Below are positions 1 through 12,843 of a stretch of DNA of 64,000 nt, one piece after another. A program made the position numbers and the translations under genes. Below the pieces are notes generated by a model. It was not told the origin of the DNA. It saw only the letters and a program-made list of their open reading frames with translations, and searched no databases. How positions within the stretch are numbered: position 1 is the stretch's first letter; every line of letters begins with the position of its first letter. The DNA comes from Zygnema cylindricum (Eukaryota; Streptophyta; Zygnematophyceae; Zygnematales; Zygnemataceae), in the NCBI GenBank assembly GCA_037447655.1, contig JBBHKE010000195.1, positions 82,204 to 146,203 of the forward strand, read 5' to 3'.

Positions 1-318
1 TTTGACGGTTTCTTTCCTTATGTCAATTCCGTTGTAGGGTTGTAACGTATTTTACATTCCTTTGTGATATCGGTGTAGTGAACTTGAGAACCGCATATAG
101 GCGGTGCAGTGAACTAGAGAACCGCATATAGTGTTTCCTTACATTTTATGCAATGTTGGGATGTTGCCTTAACTGTATTCCTTTCTTTGGCAGTTTTTAG
201 TTTGTGGTCGGTTTGCTGGATCTGTGATCTATTTTTTTTTTTTTTCCGAGGTTCATTCACAGTAGAAATTTTGTTTGGTTGCCCGTCCGCGGTTTTTTGT
301 TTTTTCCGATTTTTTTTC

Positions 319-530
319 CCACGGAATGTCATCCTACGCCGTGTCAGTTCGCTACAAAAATTCGTCCGGAGGCGTGCGCTGTGCTTTGATCTTACGTCAG
401 ATTCAGACATTCGTACAAGAGTGTGCACGATGCACACACATACAGTATGCCTACGTTGCGCGAGTTTTGTGCAAAGTGTTGTGCGGCTACAAAAGGCCGG
501 CAATAAAAAAGCCTACTTTTTAACTATGGA
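319..530 (+). repeat. Dispersed repeat A, copy 1
   Basis: This ~210-bp stretch recurs in the same orientation at about 29448-29655. Both begin with the word AATGTCATCCTACGC and continue through the same GTGTCAGTTCGCT, TGTGCACGA and GCGCGAGTTTTGTGC blocks, with scattered substitutions. It has no coding signal in any frame that the two copies share. It is rich in GTAC. I read it as part of an old dispersed element of unknown class. Confidence 0.75.
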
Positions 531-537
531 ATGTATC

Positions 538-636
538 AATAAGAGTGGACTTCCACTAGGCGTCTCAGTAATCGTACGGAAAAATTTACTGAACGGAGTG
601 CCTTCCATTAGGTCGCGTCAGTAAACCACTCTTTAT
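538..636. repeat. Short element with imperfect terminal inverted repeats
   Basis: The left end reads AATAAGAGTGG and the right end CCACTCTTTATT, an inverted match with one extra base. Inside are the words GGACTTCCA and CTTCCATTAGG, which recur inverted or direct near 1215, 24886, 26830 and 34320. It may be a small MITE or the terminus of a larger family. No clear target-site duplication was found. Confidence 0.4.
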
Positions 637-784
637 TTGCGTGGCTAATTCTCGTTGGTAGCACGTAGGTTAATATTAGATGTTTCAAATCTTGAAAGAA
701 TCTTAGATTGCAAATTTTGAACGTAATATATGTACGAAAGGAGGAAATATCTGTACCAGCGGAGGAAATTAATGCATCGTATAG

Positions 785-1190
785 AGGGCATTAAATGTAC
801 TACCCAAAAATTCAAAACGCAACGACAAAAAGGCGGCGGCAAACTTTGACGGTGGGAGCGTGACGAGATAACTTCTGCGAATTCGCAGCCACCCTGGCGG
901 AAGGCGCATGGCCCTTGCGACGTGTACGCACATATGCGCGCGCTCCTCGTGGATTTTTCTGACCTTTTCCACGCGGCCTATTTTTACACGTTCTGCATTC
1001 AAGAACTGTCCTCTCTGTGCACGGTCTTAACAAATTGTTGGGTTAGTGACGCACCGTCATGGATAAAAAGTGTAATTGGATCCGACGGTCATAACTTACG
1101 CCTACAACCTTGGACAATATTTTGTAATGTTAATTTTCGTTGAAAAAAACAAAAAATTAAGTACAAACGTGTACGAAACAGTACGGCCTT
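785..1190 (+). repeat. Dispersed repeat B, copy 1
   Basis: The segment is recognisably the reverse complement of about 24903-25305. Shared blocks include AACGACAAAAAGGCGGCGGC with CCGCCTTTTTGTCGTTACG, GCAGCCACCCTGGCGGAAGG with CCTTCCGCTAGGGTGGCTGC, and GGGTTAGTGACG with its inverted partner near 25070. Both copies are non-coding and flanked by GGAAGTCC-type words, which suggests the ends of a transposon family of unknown class. Confidence 0.6.
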
Positions 1191-1591
1191 CAGTAAAAAA
1201 CCCCACTTTCTCGCTAATGGAAGTCCACCCTAAGGGTGAACCTCCATCAGGCGTTCTCAGTAATCGTACGGACACGTTTACTGGCAATAATATTTGTATC
1301 ACTTCTCCATCGGGTTGTGCCAGCGAGGCACCAATTGCTGACGTGTTGGATTGCCATTGGAAAAACGCCGGAACTTGTTCAATCGGCCGAGAATGTTAAA
1401 AGATTCGAAAAGCACAAAATCTGAACGGCACATGTACGGACGAACGCATATTTCAATATCTAGCAGAGCTATGCGAATGTACAATTTGTACGATCTTGTC
1501 ATTTCGTTGTACCAAACCGGTTCGAAATCCTTTTCGAGTATAGTTAGGGTTTCGAGGATTTTGATTGGAGTTTTTACAGAAAAAGAAAGCC

Positions 1592-2554
1592 ATGGCTACA
1601 AAGCAGGAACCAGCGAAGGAGGCAGCGGTCGATCCAAAAGTAGATGTGTTTGAAGACGACGACGAATTTGAGGAATTTGAGAATCGAGGTGAGTTAAGAA
1701 TCGTTAGTTAGGGTCTCCTTAATTAAAGTTTCTTGTTCTTACAGTATACACATATGTGAGAAGGAAGAAACGAGTCAAGAAGCGGGAGAAATATATTTTT
1801 GCCTAGATTAGTTTATGGCCTAAGCAAGACCTTTAGAGATTTAATGGTTTCAGAAAAATGGTAGATGTGTATGGCAGAGGTGACCACGGATTTATTATTT
1901 GTGAGAAGTTGCAGTTAATGTTCTAGAAGTCATTGCCACTTTATAGGGTGATTACACATGAGCAATTACTGTAGTTGCTGGCCAGCAATCGCAGTAATAG
2001 TACTGATAAGTGTATGAAAACTAGAATTGCAAGAAACTGTGCACTGTAATAGGTTAATTGCACATGTAATTACTGGCCACGTACAATTTTCTGTATGATT
2101 ACTGCGATTACTGGCCAGCCAGTAATTACATGTGTAATTTAACCTATAATAGTGTATCACTTTTCGTACGCTTTTCTGTACTATTTTTGCGAATGGCTGG
2201 CCAGTAACTACAGTAATTGCTTACGTTTAATTAACCTATTGTAGTGCATCACAGTTTCTTGCAATTCTAGTTTTTTTTTGTTTAGTCTGTTGTGACCTAT
2301 GTCAAGTTTTGGAAAGTAATTCAAGGACAAAGTCTCCTTTTCTTAAGGTTTTGGTTCCCTGTTTAGGATTTTTTTCCTTTTATGTAGCTTGAAGGTTTTT
2401 GTTTTTTTTTTTGTCGCATTCAGACTGGGACGATAAAGAGGAGCAGAAAGAAGATGTGCCTCACTGGGAGGACGATTGGGATGATGATGATGTAAATGAT
2501 GATTTTTCGCAACAGTTGCGAGCAGAATTGGAAAAAGCTTCAGAAACTGCCTAA
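1592..2554 (+). CDS. DSS1: 26S proteasome / BRCA2-binding small subunit DSS1 (SEM1/RPN15)
   Basis: Two exons, 1592-1688 and 2424-2554, join in phase 1 through a GTGAGT...CAG intron and encode 75 residues, close to the ~70 of known DSS1 proteins. The protein has the family signature: an acidic block (EDDDEFEEF) at about residues 20-28, then two tryptophan-centred acidic motifs (DWDD at 33-36 and [10 protein letters not shown] at about 44-53), and a short helical C-terminus ([12 protein letters not shown]). DSS1 is known as an intrinsically disordered subunit of the proteasome lid that also binds BRCA2 and the TREX-2 complex. The start is the first in-frame ATG, followed directly by the conserved region. 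No other gene is nearby, and the intron carries a foldback repeat. Identification rests on the paired acidic-Trp motifs and length and is strong. Confidence 0.93.
2017..2274. repeat. Foldback (MITE-like) element in the DSS1 intron
   Basis: Perfect 25-bp inverted arms lie at 2017-2041 and 2250-2274 (AAAACTAGAATTGCAAGAAA and its reverse complement, extended by five bases). Between and beside them are further nested palindromes with the motif CTGGCCAG and GTAATTAC. The ~258-bp structure lies wholly within the intron and has no coding capacity. It looks like a MITE or foldback element. Confidence 0.7.
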
Positions 2555-5500
2555 GGAGCAATCATTTGCTGATGCAATATCTGCAATGATTTGCTAACTT
2601 GATTTCTGATAAGATTTTATTGAAATTGAAGTCGAGGCAGGACTATTTTTTGGTCATATTTTGGTCATACCTCTGTCATATTTGATCATTTTTGATCATA
2701 TTTGGCCATTTTTGATCATATTTGGCATGAGGCAGTGTTTGTACGAGTGAAACTGCTCTCTCTGAGGAGCACTGGAATGTTCTTTTCTTTCAAGAACACT
2801 TACCAGTTTTTCAATTTTCTGAAGTGATTGAGAAGCAGTTTTTCATTTGCAAGGGGTGATTATTACACTCTGATGAGAAGACTTTGCATTTTTTGGCTCA
2901 AGCCTTCTGTTAGGTTCAGAAATCCGTGAAATCTATGCTGTACATTTTAGCCAGTTGAAGTAGTAATGTGAGAAAAAGTATAGTTTTGTACTTCCTGCAT
3001 TCTTTTTTGGGATAATGGATATGTTTCTGGTCTCTCTTCAGCAATTGTTATCATTTTAAGGTTGGGATTGTGCGTTTGGCATTGTGTTCATTTGCAAGTT
3101 TCCTTCTTGATTGTTGAAGTCAACCTTAACTTGTTCAGCCTGGTACTGATTATGTCTAATACCTAAGTTCAAATGTGCAAAAACAGTTGAAAACGTTTTA
3201 GTACATATTGTGTTTTAGTGTTTATATTAGTACTTTAGTTTTGTGTTTGTTTTAGTGTTTGTTCTAGTGTACATATTAGTGTTTTAGTACATATTAGTAC
3301 TATATGTGTATTATACTGTATAATACACGTATAGTATGGGCGACCGAATATATAGTTCCCAATTGGTCTCACACATCTGAACTATGGTAATGAGCAATTT
3401 GTTTCTTTCTGAGAGCCTTACAGCTGACTGATTGGATTCACAGCTTCTGTGTCATGTTTTGCACTTTTGGTGTTTTCTAAGTTCTTCTCTTTTAAAGTCT
3501 TTGTAAAACTTACATTACAGGGAGTGCCTTATGTGTACATACAGTTTTGAATCGCCCCTGTTGTTTGTTAACCAAGCCTGGTAGTTCTTCTCTGTATCCT
3601 TAGTTAGTTCTTCATTTTGGTCTGTTACTTTCTTTTGCAGTGTTTTTTGTTTGTTTCTGTTTGTTCTTGTGTGAGTTTTTTAAATTTCCTTTTGGCTTTT
3701 CCTTCCGGTTGTTTCCATGTACTCTGATGGTTCACTATGGTGTGGTTTTTAATAAAGCCTGCGATAAATGATACTCATTACAGTCCATGTTTATTAGAGT
3801 TGAACATTTAACATTTTGGCTCAGACAGAAGGCGTTTACCTTTGTGATCCACCGTTTATTCTTTTTGGCAAGGCAAGCAATCAAAGGCAATGGTTTTATC
3901 CAGGACTGAAAATTGGGTATCTTTGTGATGAAAAAAAGTACTTTACTGCCTGAAAAATGGTTTATCTTTGATAAGAATGGTCACTTAGCTGAAGCCTTGG
4001 ATATGGATCTCTGGGAATTTTCTCTCATTTTCATTTCTTTGAGCTGTTTCCGCTTTTGAAGTATAGCAGGACACTTTTCTAAGAAAACTGATTATTTTGC
4101 TAAGACATCTAGGGGCCAGCTGGTAAAGTTTAGGATAAACCCTGTAAGTTTGCTGACTTTTCAATTGTTAGATGAGCAGTAACGTCGTTTTTAAAAGAAT
4201 CAGAATCATGACTTATTTGGAACAAAAATGTTAAGCTGAGATTTTGAAGAGCACTCATTGTCTTTCCTGGCCTATACGCCACTAGCTGACCATTATTTTC
4301 CTACATCAAAGCTTCCAAAAAATAATTTTCCGCAATGTTTGTGACCTCTGTCTCAGCATACAGTTTTTCCTTGAATGTACGCGATAGCAGTTCAAAAACA
4401 TGATCATGTGACACACTGATAATCTCATCTTAGCTTCAGCGTCAAAGTGGAAGCCAGAAATACGCTGGTCCACCGAACAGAGAAAATGGCCAGACAAACA
4501 GGCAAGTATCGTAACAGACTGCAGGTAAACAGAAAACGCTACTTATTATCCAGGCTGAGCCATCTACCATAGGTACAAAAGAGACAGCAGACCAACAGTT
4601 CAGATGCACGAAAACCGCTGGCAACACTATATGGTATACTGAGAGACCCTCAAGGCTCAGTCAAAATGGGTCAGTATTAGAAATAAAGGAACTCAAGAGT
4701 CAAAGATAAAGATGAAGAAAAAACTTTTTTGCTATTCGTCTTCATGAAGTTTTTCAGTTGGCTGCATATAACTTTATCCCTGTGCACATCTTCATCCATT
4801 TCTTAAATAACTGCTTATATAAAAATAGACATCCACTTTGAAGACTCATGAAAGAACTGCTCATGTAAAAATCGTCATCCATTTACAAACAACTACACAT
4901 GAAAACAACTGCTTTTCTTACTAAATTACATAAGAGATCGGATTCTGCAACAGTAAATCACCGTTTTACAGCCTGATTTAGAACCAATAACAGCTTCGTT
5001 GATGGACCAATTGTAAAACAACACATGATCCTTTTATTTCATGTACGCAAAAATATAAGTGGAATAACTGAGATGTGATATAAAAATAGTGTCACTTTCT
5101 CAAATCGTCAGGGCATGGGAAACATGCCAACATACACCTCGTATTCTGCATCTCGTCCCTAAGATCATAATTCTATCCGTAATAAGTAATGATGCTTGTA
5201 ACTGTGACACATTCTTTTTTTGTTCGTAATGGTTGGGTCAGAAACAACACTTTTTCTCAATTCTATGCAAAAACTGCTTTCCATATTTTCCCTACGTGCC
5301 GGTACACTCCTCTAAATTAAAGGCAATGGAGAAACGAGACACTTTGTCTACAAAAAAAACTGATTTCTTCACTGCATTCTGCAGATACATTTATCTTCTT
5401 TCTGATTTACTCTTCTCTTCTTTCGAACTTGATTACTTTTTTCCCAGTCTCACGATCCAAGAATCCTTCCTTTTCCTTTTTTTGATCGTGGGAGACTCTT

Positions 5501-6063
5501 GCTTTCACATCCTTCCCTATGGAAGACACCTCTTCTGCTTCCTCGAAAAACAATCCCTTCCTCTTCCTCGAAAAATGATCCTTTTAACTTCACCTCTTCT
5601 TCGTAAAGATAACCCTTTCCACTTCACCTCTTCAACTTCCTCTTCCTCAAAAAATAACCCTTTTCATTCCCTAAAAAATAAATCTATTATTTTTCAAGCT
5701 TCATCGAATGGAGTGGAGTTTGATCTTTTGCCCACATCCCTGCATGGAAAAGGAGACACTCTTCTCAAAAGAAGGCAGGAACCACCATTTTGCACATTTC
5801 AATTGTAGAAACAAACACATTAACTTCCCAAAAAAATGCAAAGCTTGCTGACCAGGAGAAGAGCCTTTTCCATTCAAAAAAAGTGCAGACAGCATTCAAA
5901 TTCCAAAAAAAGGCAATTCTTAAGGAAACCATGTTTTTTAAAGGTGGAACATCTCCACAGCCTTCATAACTGCTCCCTTATTTCTGAAATTAAACATGAC
6001 AGAGTTTTGAAATTGAACTCAACAAGACAACGAAAACAACAGCCAGAAATACTTTAGAAACCT
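2555..6063. other. Gene-free stretch downstream of DSS1
   Basis: I see no supported gene in these 3.5 kb. The sequence is AT-rich, with T-rich tracts near 3200-3310 (repeated TTAGTGTTT/TACATATTAGT words) and a weak direct repetition of CACCTCTTC/AACCCTTTTCA units around 5570-5670. A 191-codon plus-strand reading frame at 5233-5808 is low-complexity (Phe/Leu/Ser-rich), matches no family I know, and lies just beyond the 3' end of the convergent minus-strand gene. Confidence 0.5.
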
Positions 6064-8753
6064 TCACAAACCTGGGCCAGGAAAGGACCAAGGTGATCCT
6101 GGTCGCGGTGGTCTCATCCATCTGATCCCTCTCCTTCCTGTCCCTCCTCTCACTGCAGTTGCACATGGCTCGTCTTTGTCCTCGCCTCTACCAAGTTCAC
6201 ATTTTCCCCTGTTTACAGAACTGGCCCGTTCTATGCAACCTGTGATTCTTCCGGCCAGCTGACCCACTGCCCAGGTGCGATGCCAGGGGGCCATCTGACA
6301 AACCTGTTACCCCAGCGCAGCAACCCTATATAGTCATATAGAGTATATATGAAGTAAGACTTATAACTGCCTAGTAAGACAGTATAACGAGCCAGGATTT
6401 GACCTGCTATCCCCGACGCAGCAACCCTATATAGTTACATATATAGAGAGTAAATACATATAGAAAGACAACATAACGAGCCAGAATTTCATTAAATTCT
6501 GTTATCCCATAAGCAACCTTTCTGATAGAAATATTAGATTATTGAGTTTTACCCCATTTTGAGGGTAAATTGTACAATTCATACAGTTTTTTAAGTAATC
6601 ATACGTACGGTTACTATTGCTCATAAAACTGTATGACTCAGCATCAACAAAAAGATAAATTCCTCTCATAAAATTACCACATTAGTAAGACAATCTAACA
6701 AGCCAAGATTTCATCCAACTTCAGGCAAAAGCCACAGGATCTCAACCAGAATTTACGTTATCAAACTTAATCCTCCTTTTGTGGTATAAGTGAGTTGTAC
6801 GTTTTTTTGAGTGATTGTAAGTATGATTACTCAGAAAAGAGAACAATTACACAGAAAAAGGGAGTAAATTTTGGTGAAAGAGCCACCTTAGGTTTGGCAT
6901 TAAAACAAGGGAAAGCAAAAGCGAGGGTAGGGGAGAACGCAACCTCATCAGAATTGAAGCATTCAAGTAAAACTCCCCCTCTTCGAGGAACTGCCAACTC
7001 CCGCCAGCCCATAGGGAAGACCCCAAACTGCTGGGCCAATTCCTGCAATCATCCCCAAAAAACTCGAAATCTCTGAAATCTTAAATCAAGCTCGCCGTAA
7101 TCTTGCCAAGATCTTCCATGAAATTCTTTACAGTATCTTCATAATCAGTCGCCCTTCCTACAATTCGTTATCCACTTACAGCATTCTATAGATACAACAA
7201 TCTACCCCCTATTTCTGCAAACCCGATTCTGGGTTGTCTCTATTCAAAAACGTCTATAAGTGCAATTTTTTTGTTTTTCTGCTTTAACCGGGTTTGGTTT
7301 TTTTTCAAACGGCTACCAGGACAGATATTTTCCGCAGTGTCAACTAGGGTGGTGTGGGTGTTTGTTTCAACTAGGTCCATTCTTTGCACTCTCTGTATTT
7401 AGTTTTTTGTTTGCAGAGCCTAATTAGTGTACAAGTGACTGCCAAGCTTTGTGAACAAACCTTGTTTAGTGAGGCAGCCTCATCTCCAATGACTCCCAAC
7501 ACGAATCCTCTGTGGTCAGCAGCAGAGCCCTGAGGCACCACCAACTCAAAATCATAGCACAAAAATAAGATTGAACAGTTCGGACATTAAATGAACTTCA
7601 TTTTCCATACGCACAAGAGTCAGTTCGTACAGGGTTTCCTACCAAACATTACATATGTGAACATTTTAGCGGTTTTAGACTAAAAAACCCATGGAAATAA
7701 AAACACACGCTTCAACAGCACAAATTTGAAAGTAAAACTAGTGTTTAAAGTACATCTACGTGGTACAGTTTGTACTCAATTTGTACACTTTGTTCTAAGT
7801 TCAAGATGGAATCTTGTCGATGATTACCCACCATATGTGCCTTGGCCAAGACTCACTCCCCTGTCTACCCCCTCTTTGCAATAGAGAAAGGACATTTCTT
7901 CTCTTCTGATTGATAATCAATACAGATTATTCTTGAAAGGTGTACATTCACAAAAAATGCCTACAATGAAGGGCTTCAAAAAACATACTTCAAATTGCCG
8001 AGAGATAGACCCACCTGGCCATGGATTTCAAGGACGGGAGAGCCTCGTAGTGTCTGCCAAAGCAACATCAACATTCAGATCAAATGTCATTTTTTTTTTT
8101 TTTGCTCCATTTAAAGGTGGGTGCACAAGGCAGTAGGCCTTTCCATCTACATCCTCACAGATAATTATCAGAATCGCTCTCTTAAAACCTCATTTAGAAG
8201 CTGCTCTTATTCAGATAGATTAAAGCAGCTGGCATAACATGTAACAAAAGGATTAGAAGACTGAGCCGAGGTGTCGAAAAGGATGACGATTGCCCTACCT
8301 GTTTTGAAACCCAATTGAGATACTCCTCCCATCTCAAGTTTGGAGCATCCCGATCCGGCCGAAGTACTTCCCATCCAGTACTACGAAGCTGCTGTTCTAC
8401 AGCATTAGCCACCTGGACAGCCCTGCCATATGGCACTCAATCAGCAAAACTCAATAAAGTTGCCAAATAAGACAGCAGCAAAAAAATGGACATCGACACC
8501 TCGAACTCTGAGAAATCTCCCAGCGGAGAACCAGTCATTCCTTTATAGCGCTTAAGGTGTCACTCATTCGCACCTCAAGATTAAATTCTCGCTCTCCCGG
8601 TGCGCCTGGTTCAAAGCCTGGGTCGATCCAGTGGCCCGGAACAACAGTAATGATGCCTGTCTTGCCAATGGCAGCCGAAGCCTTCAGATATGTGGTGGTC
8701 CGCTTTGGAGGGTCTCTCCTGCCCTGATTCACTCGCAGCAGCTTTCTTTTGGT
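6064..8753 (-). CDS. N-acetylmuramoyl-L-alanine amidase-like protein (Amidase_3 family), catalytic half
   Basis: Minus-strand exons read 8753-8574 (or 8572), 8422-8299, 8053-8015, 7529-7461, 7042-6944 and 6294-6064 (TGA at 6066-6064). Most junctions keep phase. The product has the Amidase_3 zinc-hydrolase order: VVPGHWIDPG (first His ligand), GEREFNLE (Glu ligand), VANAVEQQLRSTGWEVLRPD, PVLEIHGQ (second His), then RRGGVLLECFNSDE (catalytic Glu region) and APWHRTWAVG. Members cleave the amide between muramic acid and the stem peptide of peptidoglycan. The wording resembles cyanobacterial rather than enterobacterial enzymes, so I infer a plastid-derived gene. The first junction leaves one surplus base with a GT donor; a GC donor (GAGGT|GCGAAT) restores NLEVAVQVANAV. 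The C-terminal ~50 residues after GCIERASS may be unspliced intron. Upstream exons probably continue to 12843. Confidence 0.8.
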
Positions 8754-9164
8754 CTGAGGTCTGCTTCATTTCTGACTTAAAAAATATGGCTTAATAAATA
8801 GAACTATCAAAACGCTTTACGACTGGGCCGTGTTTCACTATCAGAGTTAATAAATTTCCTCAGCTTTCTTCTGGTCTTATTTCTTCTTCAATTCTGATAA
8901 AATCTAACCAAAGAAATAGACTATCAAGTTGCAGACATACTAGATTTTTGAGCAATGGAAAGGCAAGACTTCACCTTTTGACTGGTCACTTCCAAGTAAA
9001 AATTGGACATGAGTGCACGGGGAAAAACTGATCTAAGTAGCAAAAACAACACTAACTACAGTAGAGATACAATGTGTGCCATTCGATTGTCCATTCCATT
9101 TTGGCAGCAAAAATGAAAGATTTCAACGAACAGAAGGGCAAAGGAGATGCTCCCACCAGTGTAC

Positions 9165-12100
9165 CAATAATCTGAGTCAATTTGATTCGCTGCAATCGCA
9201 AGCTGTGGAAAAGTTGGCCTGCCAGCCCTCCTTGTCGGTTTCCAGGCACATCAAGACCCACATCTACTTCCTGTAGCCAGATACATAGACACGCACCCAC
9301 CAAAGGTTTATGCTGGTTGATAGTATAGAACAAACTCTGACCTTGTTGTGATCATAAGTCACAATGATAGGCCCTTCACAACTAATCCTTTCACTGAAGC
9401 GGAAGAATCCACTATCTTTTCATCTGGCCTAAGAGCACAATCTGTAGAACAAAACAAAATTACTTGCACGGGTACCAGAACTCTACGGAAAAAATAGGAC
9501 TTCTCACTATCACAGAGATTGAAACACACCACTTTGCAATCGCGCGTCACAGGTAGACTCCGACTGTACTGCAGTTGCACACCCTCGTCCTTTGGCAATC
9601 GCTGAACCTGAAGCTGCATTCATGAAAATGGAGAGATATCGAACATGTGAGTGCACCCCTACTTTGATAACATTCAGACAAGTATCTCTACTCTCTCCAG
9701 CACATCCAGAGCCAAATTATTTATACAGTTCCTAAGCATCACACAGCTCACCTGAAGCTTTCACACTATGCTAGAAAGGTCACACAAAAATCAACAACAG
9801 TCTCACACAAGAAGAAAAGCCCAAGATGAGGCCAGCCAAATGAAGTAAAACGAACACCAGCAAATAAGGAAACGCTTTGTCGTTTTATTACGTGTAAATA
9901 GAGTGATCCACAACCGTAGTGAATCCTAAGTATCCTCAGTATCCGTATTGAACATATGATTTTTACACCGGTTTGTCTTCGTTTTAATGTGAAACAATTG
10001 CCAAAATACCGAACCCAAGCAAGGTGAAAGCTTTGTCAAAAACGGGAAAGCAAAAAGGCTTAGTAATCTGGGACATCTACTTCTAGCATAAAGAACTTAC
10101 AGAGTCAGCCGGATGCCAGTGTAGTTGAAGGGACCAACGGGGGAAAAGTGGATGGCCACTCGCCTTCTTGGCCTGAATCATTGCCCCCAGACCAAGGAGG
10201 AGGCAGCAGGAAAAGATAAGGGTGCAAATCTGTGACAATCTATTTCAATATGAATACAAGTTGCCAACTTTTGGGACTCTGCTCTACTCCAAATTCACCA
10301 TCGTGACATGAGGTTGATACATTACCTCACTGTCAGTCCTCACAAAATGACAAAAAGTTCTAAGCCATATTTACAAGGAAATATAGGTTTGAGGTTGACA
10401 AATTTGGACTTGGTAAAACCTGGCCCCCAACGACACAGAAATGTACCATCACTACATTCAGATTTAATTTGTAAAACCACATACAAAGTTCCTGACTTTG
10501 CTATAACTAGTATCAGGACAGAAAAGGATAATAACTTCCGACAGACAACCCGCATGCCAACTACCAAATATCAACAATGCAAAGGTTTTGCAAGAGACTG
10601 CAGTTCCATTTTCCCTTATTTACCTAAGCCTTTACTCTCAATATCCTAAATACCTCGAGGTTCAGCTGAGGCCCATTTGATTACCATTGTAATAGAGCCT
10701 ATGAATGGTAGCATCATAGTTGCTCTCAGGCATATCACAAATGTCATTCATAAAACTTGAAAGAAAACTAAACATAGTTGACTGTGTGCACATATATGTT
10801 AAGCTATCTCTTAATTTGGTAAACACAAACATTCAATAATTTTAACACAGAGATACCAAAGCATGCAAACCACCATGCAATTTCTTCACATCTTTACTTG
10901 ACGGCTTTCTGTAAAGTACTGATTAGCTGGAAGAAAGAATGCTTTCTTTGAGATTTTAGAAACAAAAACAACGAAATTGTGAGTGTGGTCATCATGATCA
11001 CACTTGGATTGTTGGCAACTGCCTAGTTGTCTACATTACCTCCCTTATTCTTCTTCAACCTTGGTCTTCCTTCAACGAGATCATACTCCTACCATTTAAC
11101 AGTCAGCAATAAACCTGACTAGCACATGATCTATCTCGAGGAAAGTTCCTCGATGTGTTGGCTGCAATCATCCTGGCTATAATTTTAACTTACTGCTCCT
11201 GTTTTCTACTGGTTTGATCAAACACTGTTTCAAGAAGAAAGGCCACTTAGCCAGAGCTCCACTTGAGCGCCCGCAAACTAAGATTTTGATTGGAGTCTAT
11301 GATATGTTTCTGCTACATAATGCTCCAAATGTAAGTCCTCCATCTTAACTGGCCCCGGTAAAGAAAGGGCACAATACTTGATCTGCTAGAAGAAATAATT
11401 GGATCCTTACTCGCAGGAAAAAAATCACTATTTACACCTTCCTAACAACAAGATGACACATCAGGCTGGATGACCTTCATCTTGCAGTCAAACAATGAAT
11501 GGATCACCAATGGGCAGATAAATGGCATGGCGACATAAAGCATACCTCCAATGATGCGCGAATAGACAGCTTACTGGTGCCAAGCGAGAAAAGGCGTTTC
11601 ACTGTCAGTGTCGGATTAGGAAGCAGTTCCAAAGCCGGACGAAGTGCTGTCAGCCCACAAACAGCCAGAATTCCCCCGGCCTGAATTTAACAGGAACTGA
11701 TACCGACAGAAACCAAAACCATTGGGGAGCAGCACCATTGGAAATTCAACACCATTGGAGAAATGACACCAGACAAACCAGAAAGAGCACCATGAGCAAC
11801 AAATTGCGAGGGCAAGGACAGTCGAACTAACCGAGCTTGCCGAAGACAGGCGTGAGCACCTTGAGGCGAGCCGCTGCCTGCAGAGAGCATCCTCCAAAAT
11901 GAATGCTCCTGCCAGCAGCTGCCTGCTTACTGAGACCTAGGTCAATCTTCCCTCCTAGCAGCATGGAAAAGGGAACCCCTTGCCAACGCCAGCGACCATC
12001 ATCACCTGCAAACATGAAACGAAATCAATTGAAACAAGACTGATTGAAGCAAAATCGATTGAAACAAAAACAAGTGGAACGAAAGCAATTGAAACGGAAT

Positions 12101-12843
12101 CAATTCAAACATTCAGAGGAAGAACATTTTGAGAGGAATTTGAGACATACAAGGTCTGCAAAATTAATTCTTTGAACAGACCCATGCCAAGTCTTTCTTT
12201 TCTTAAAAAGTTATGAAATGTTATCAAACCAAAAAAACTATCACCGCGAGACATATCACACAGAATATTCACATACGGCACTGCTCCAGATAGGCAATAA
12301 TAGCCGATCATCAATCAAGACTGGAAGGCAGCAGCATTTACATTCCAGCATTGAGAATTCAAACACCAAAAAGAAAACAGAAACTGATTTATTTGTAAAT
12401 ACAATGCTTGGAGAATCCGCACCAAGACCAAGAAGCTGTGGCAGTGCAAAACCACGTAATACTCCTAGTCGAGGAGAGAGTCTTCGCTTTGTGCTCCATT
12501 CCTCGCCTTCACGTAACTGCAAAGATACTTTCCACCGAAAATCCTGCATTCAAGGGATCTCCCTGTCGTCAGCAAGGATTATAAGAACAAATATTTCACA
12601 AATGAGACTACAAACGCAAGAAAAAAAGTAAAACGGCACAGGCATCAAACATACTCGGCCAGGAACTTTCTCGCCTCTCAAAAGTGGTATAGGATAGAAT
12701 CGAGGTAAAACATAAGCATCGTGTGGACGACGAAAACAGCGCCTTCCCACACACTGCAATGCTTCCTCGTCTTCCTCTTCTGCCATACCTGTAGCCCAGC
12801 CCTCAGGAATGGAGGAGCTGAAGCTCCTCCCAAGAGGAGACAT
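9165..12843 (-). CDS. N-terminal exons probably of the amidase gene; function of this part unrecognised
   Basis: A chain of minus-strand exons with canonical splice signals: 12843-12655 (ATG start; acidic MAEEEDEEALQC), 12543-12423 (DFRWKVSLQLREGEEW), 12005-11832 (GDDGRWRWQGVPFSMLLGGK), 11680-11546 (45 codons, LTALRPALELLPNPTLTVKR), 10172-10101 (24 codons, RWSLQLHWHPADS), 9613-9464 (50 codons, LPKDEGVQLQYSRSLPVTR), and likely 9270-9165 (VDVGLDVPGNRQGG). Alternating residues in several exons suggest beta-strands, perhaps a beta-barrel or sandwich, but I recognise no family. The amidase exons downstream have no good start codon of their own, so I infer one gene. The 11832/11680 junction leaves one surplus G, and the exon between 9464 and 9270 could not be placed with certainty. 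Any plastid transit peptide may lie in an unseen first exon. Confidence 0.55.

Noticed and set aside
5233-5808. 191-codon plus-strand open frame
   Set aside because: Phe/Leu/Ser-rich, AT-driven low complexity with degenerate internal repeats, no known motif and no splice or start context; likely chance.
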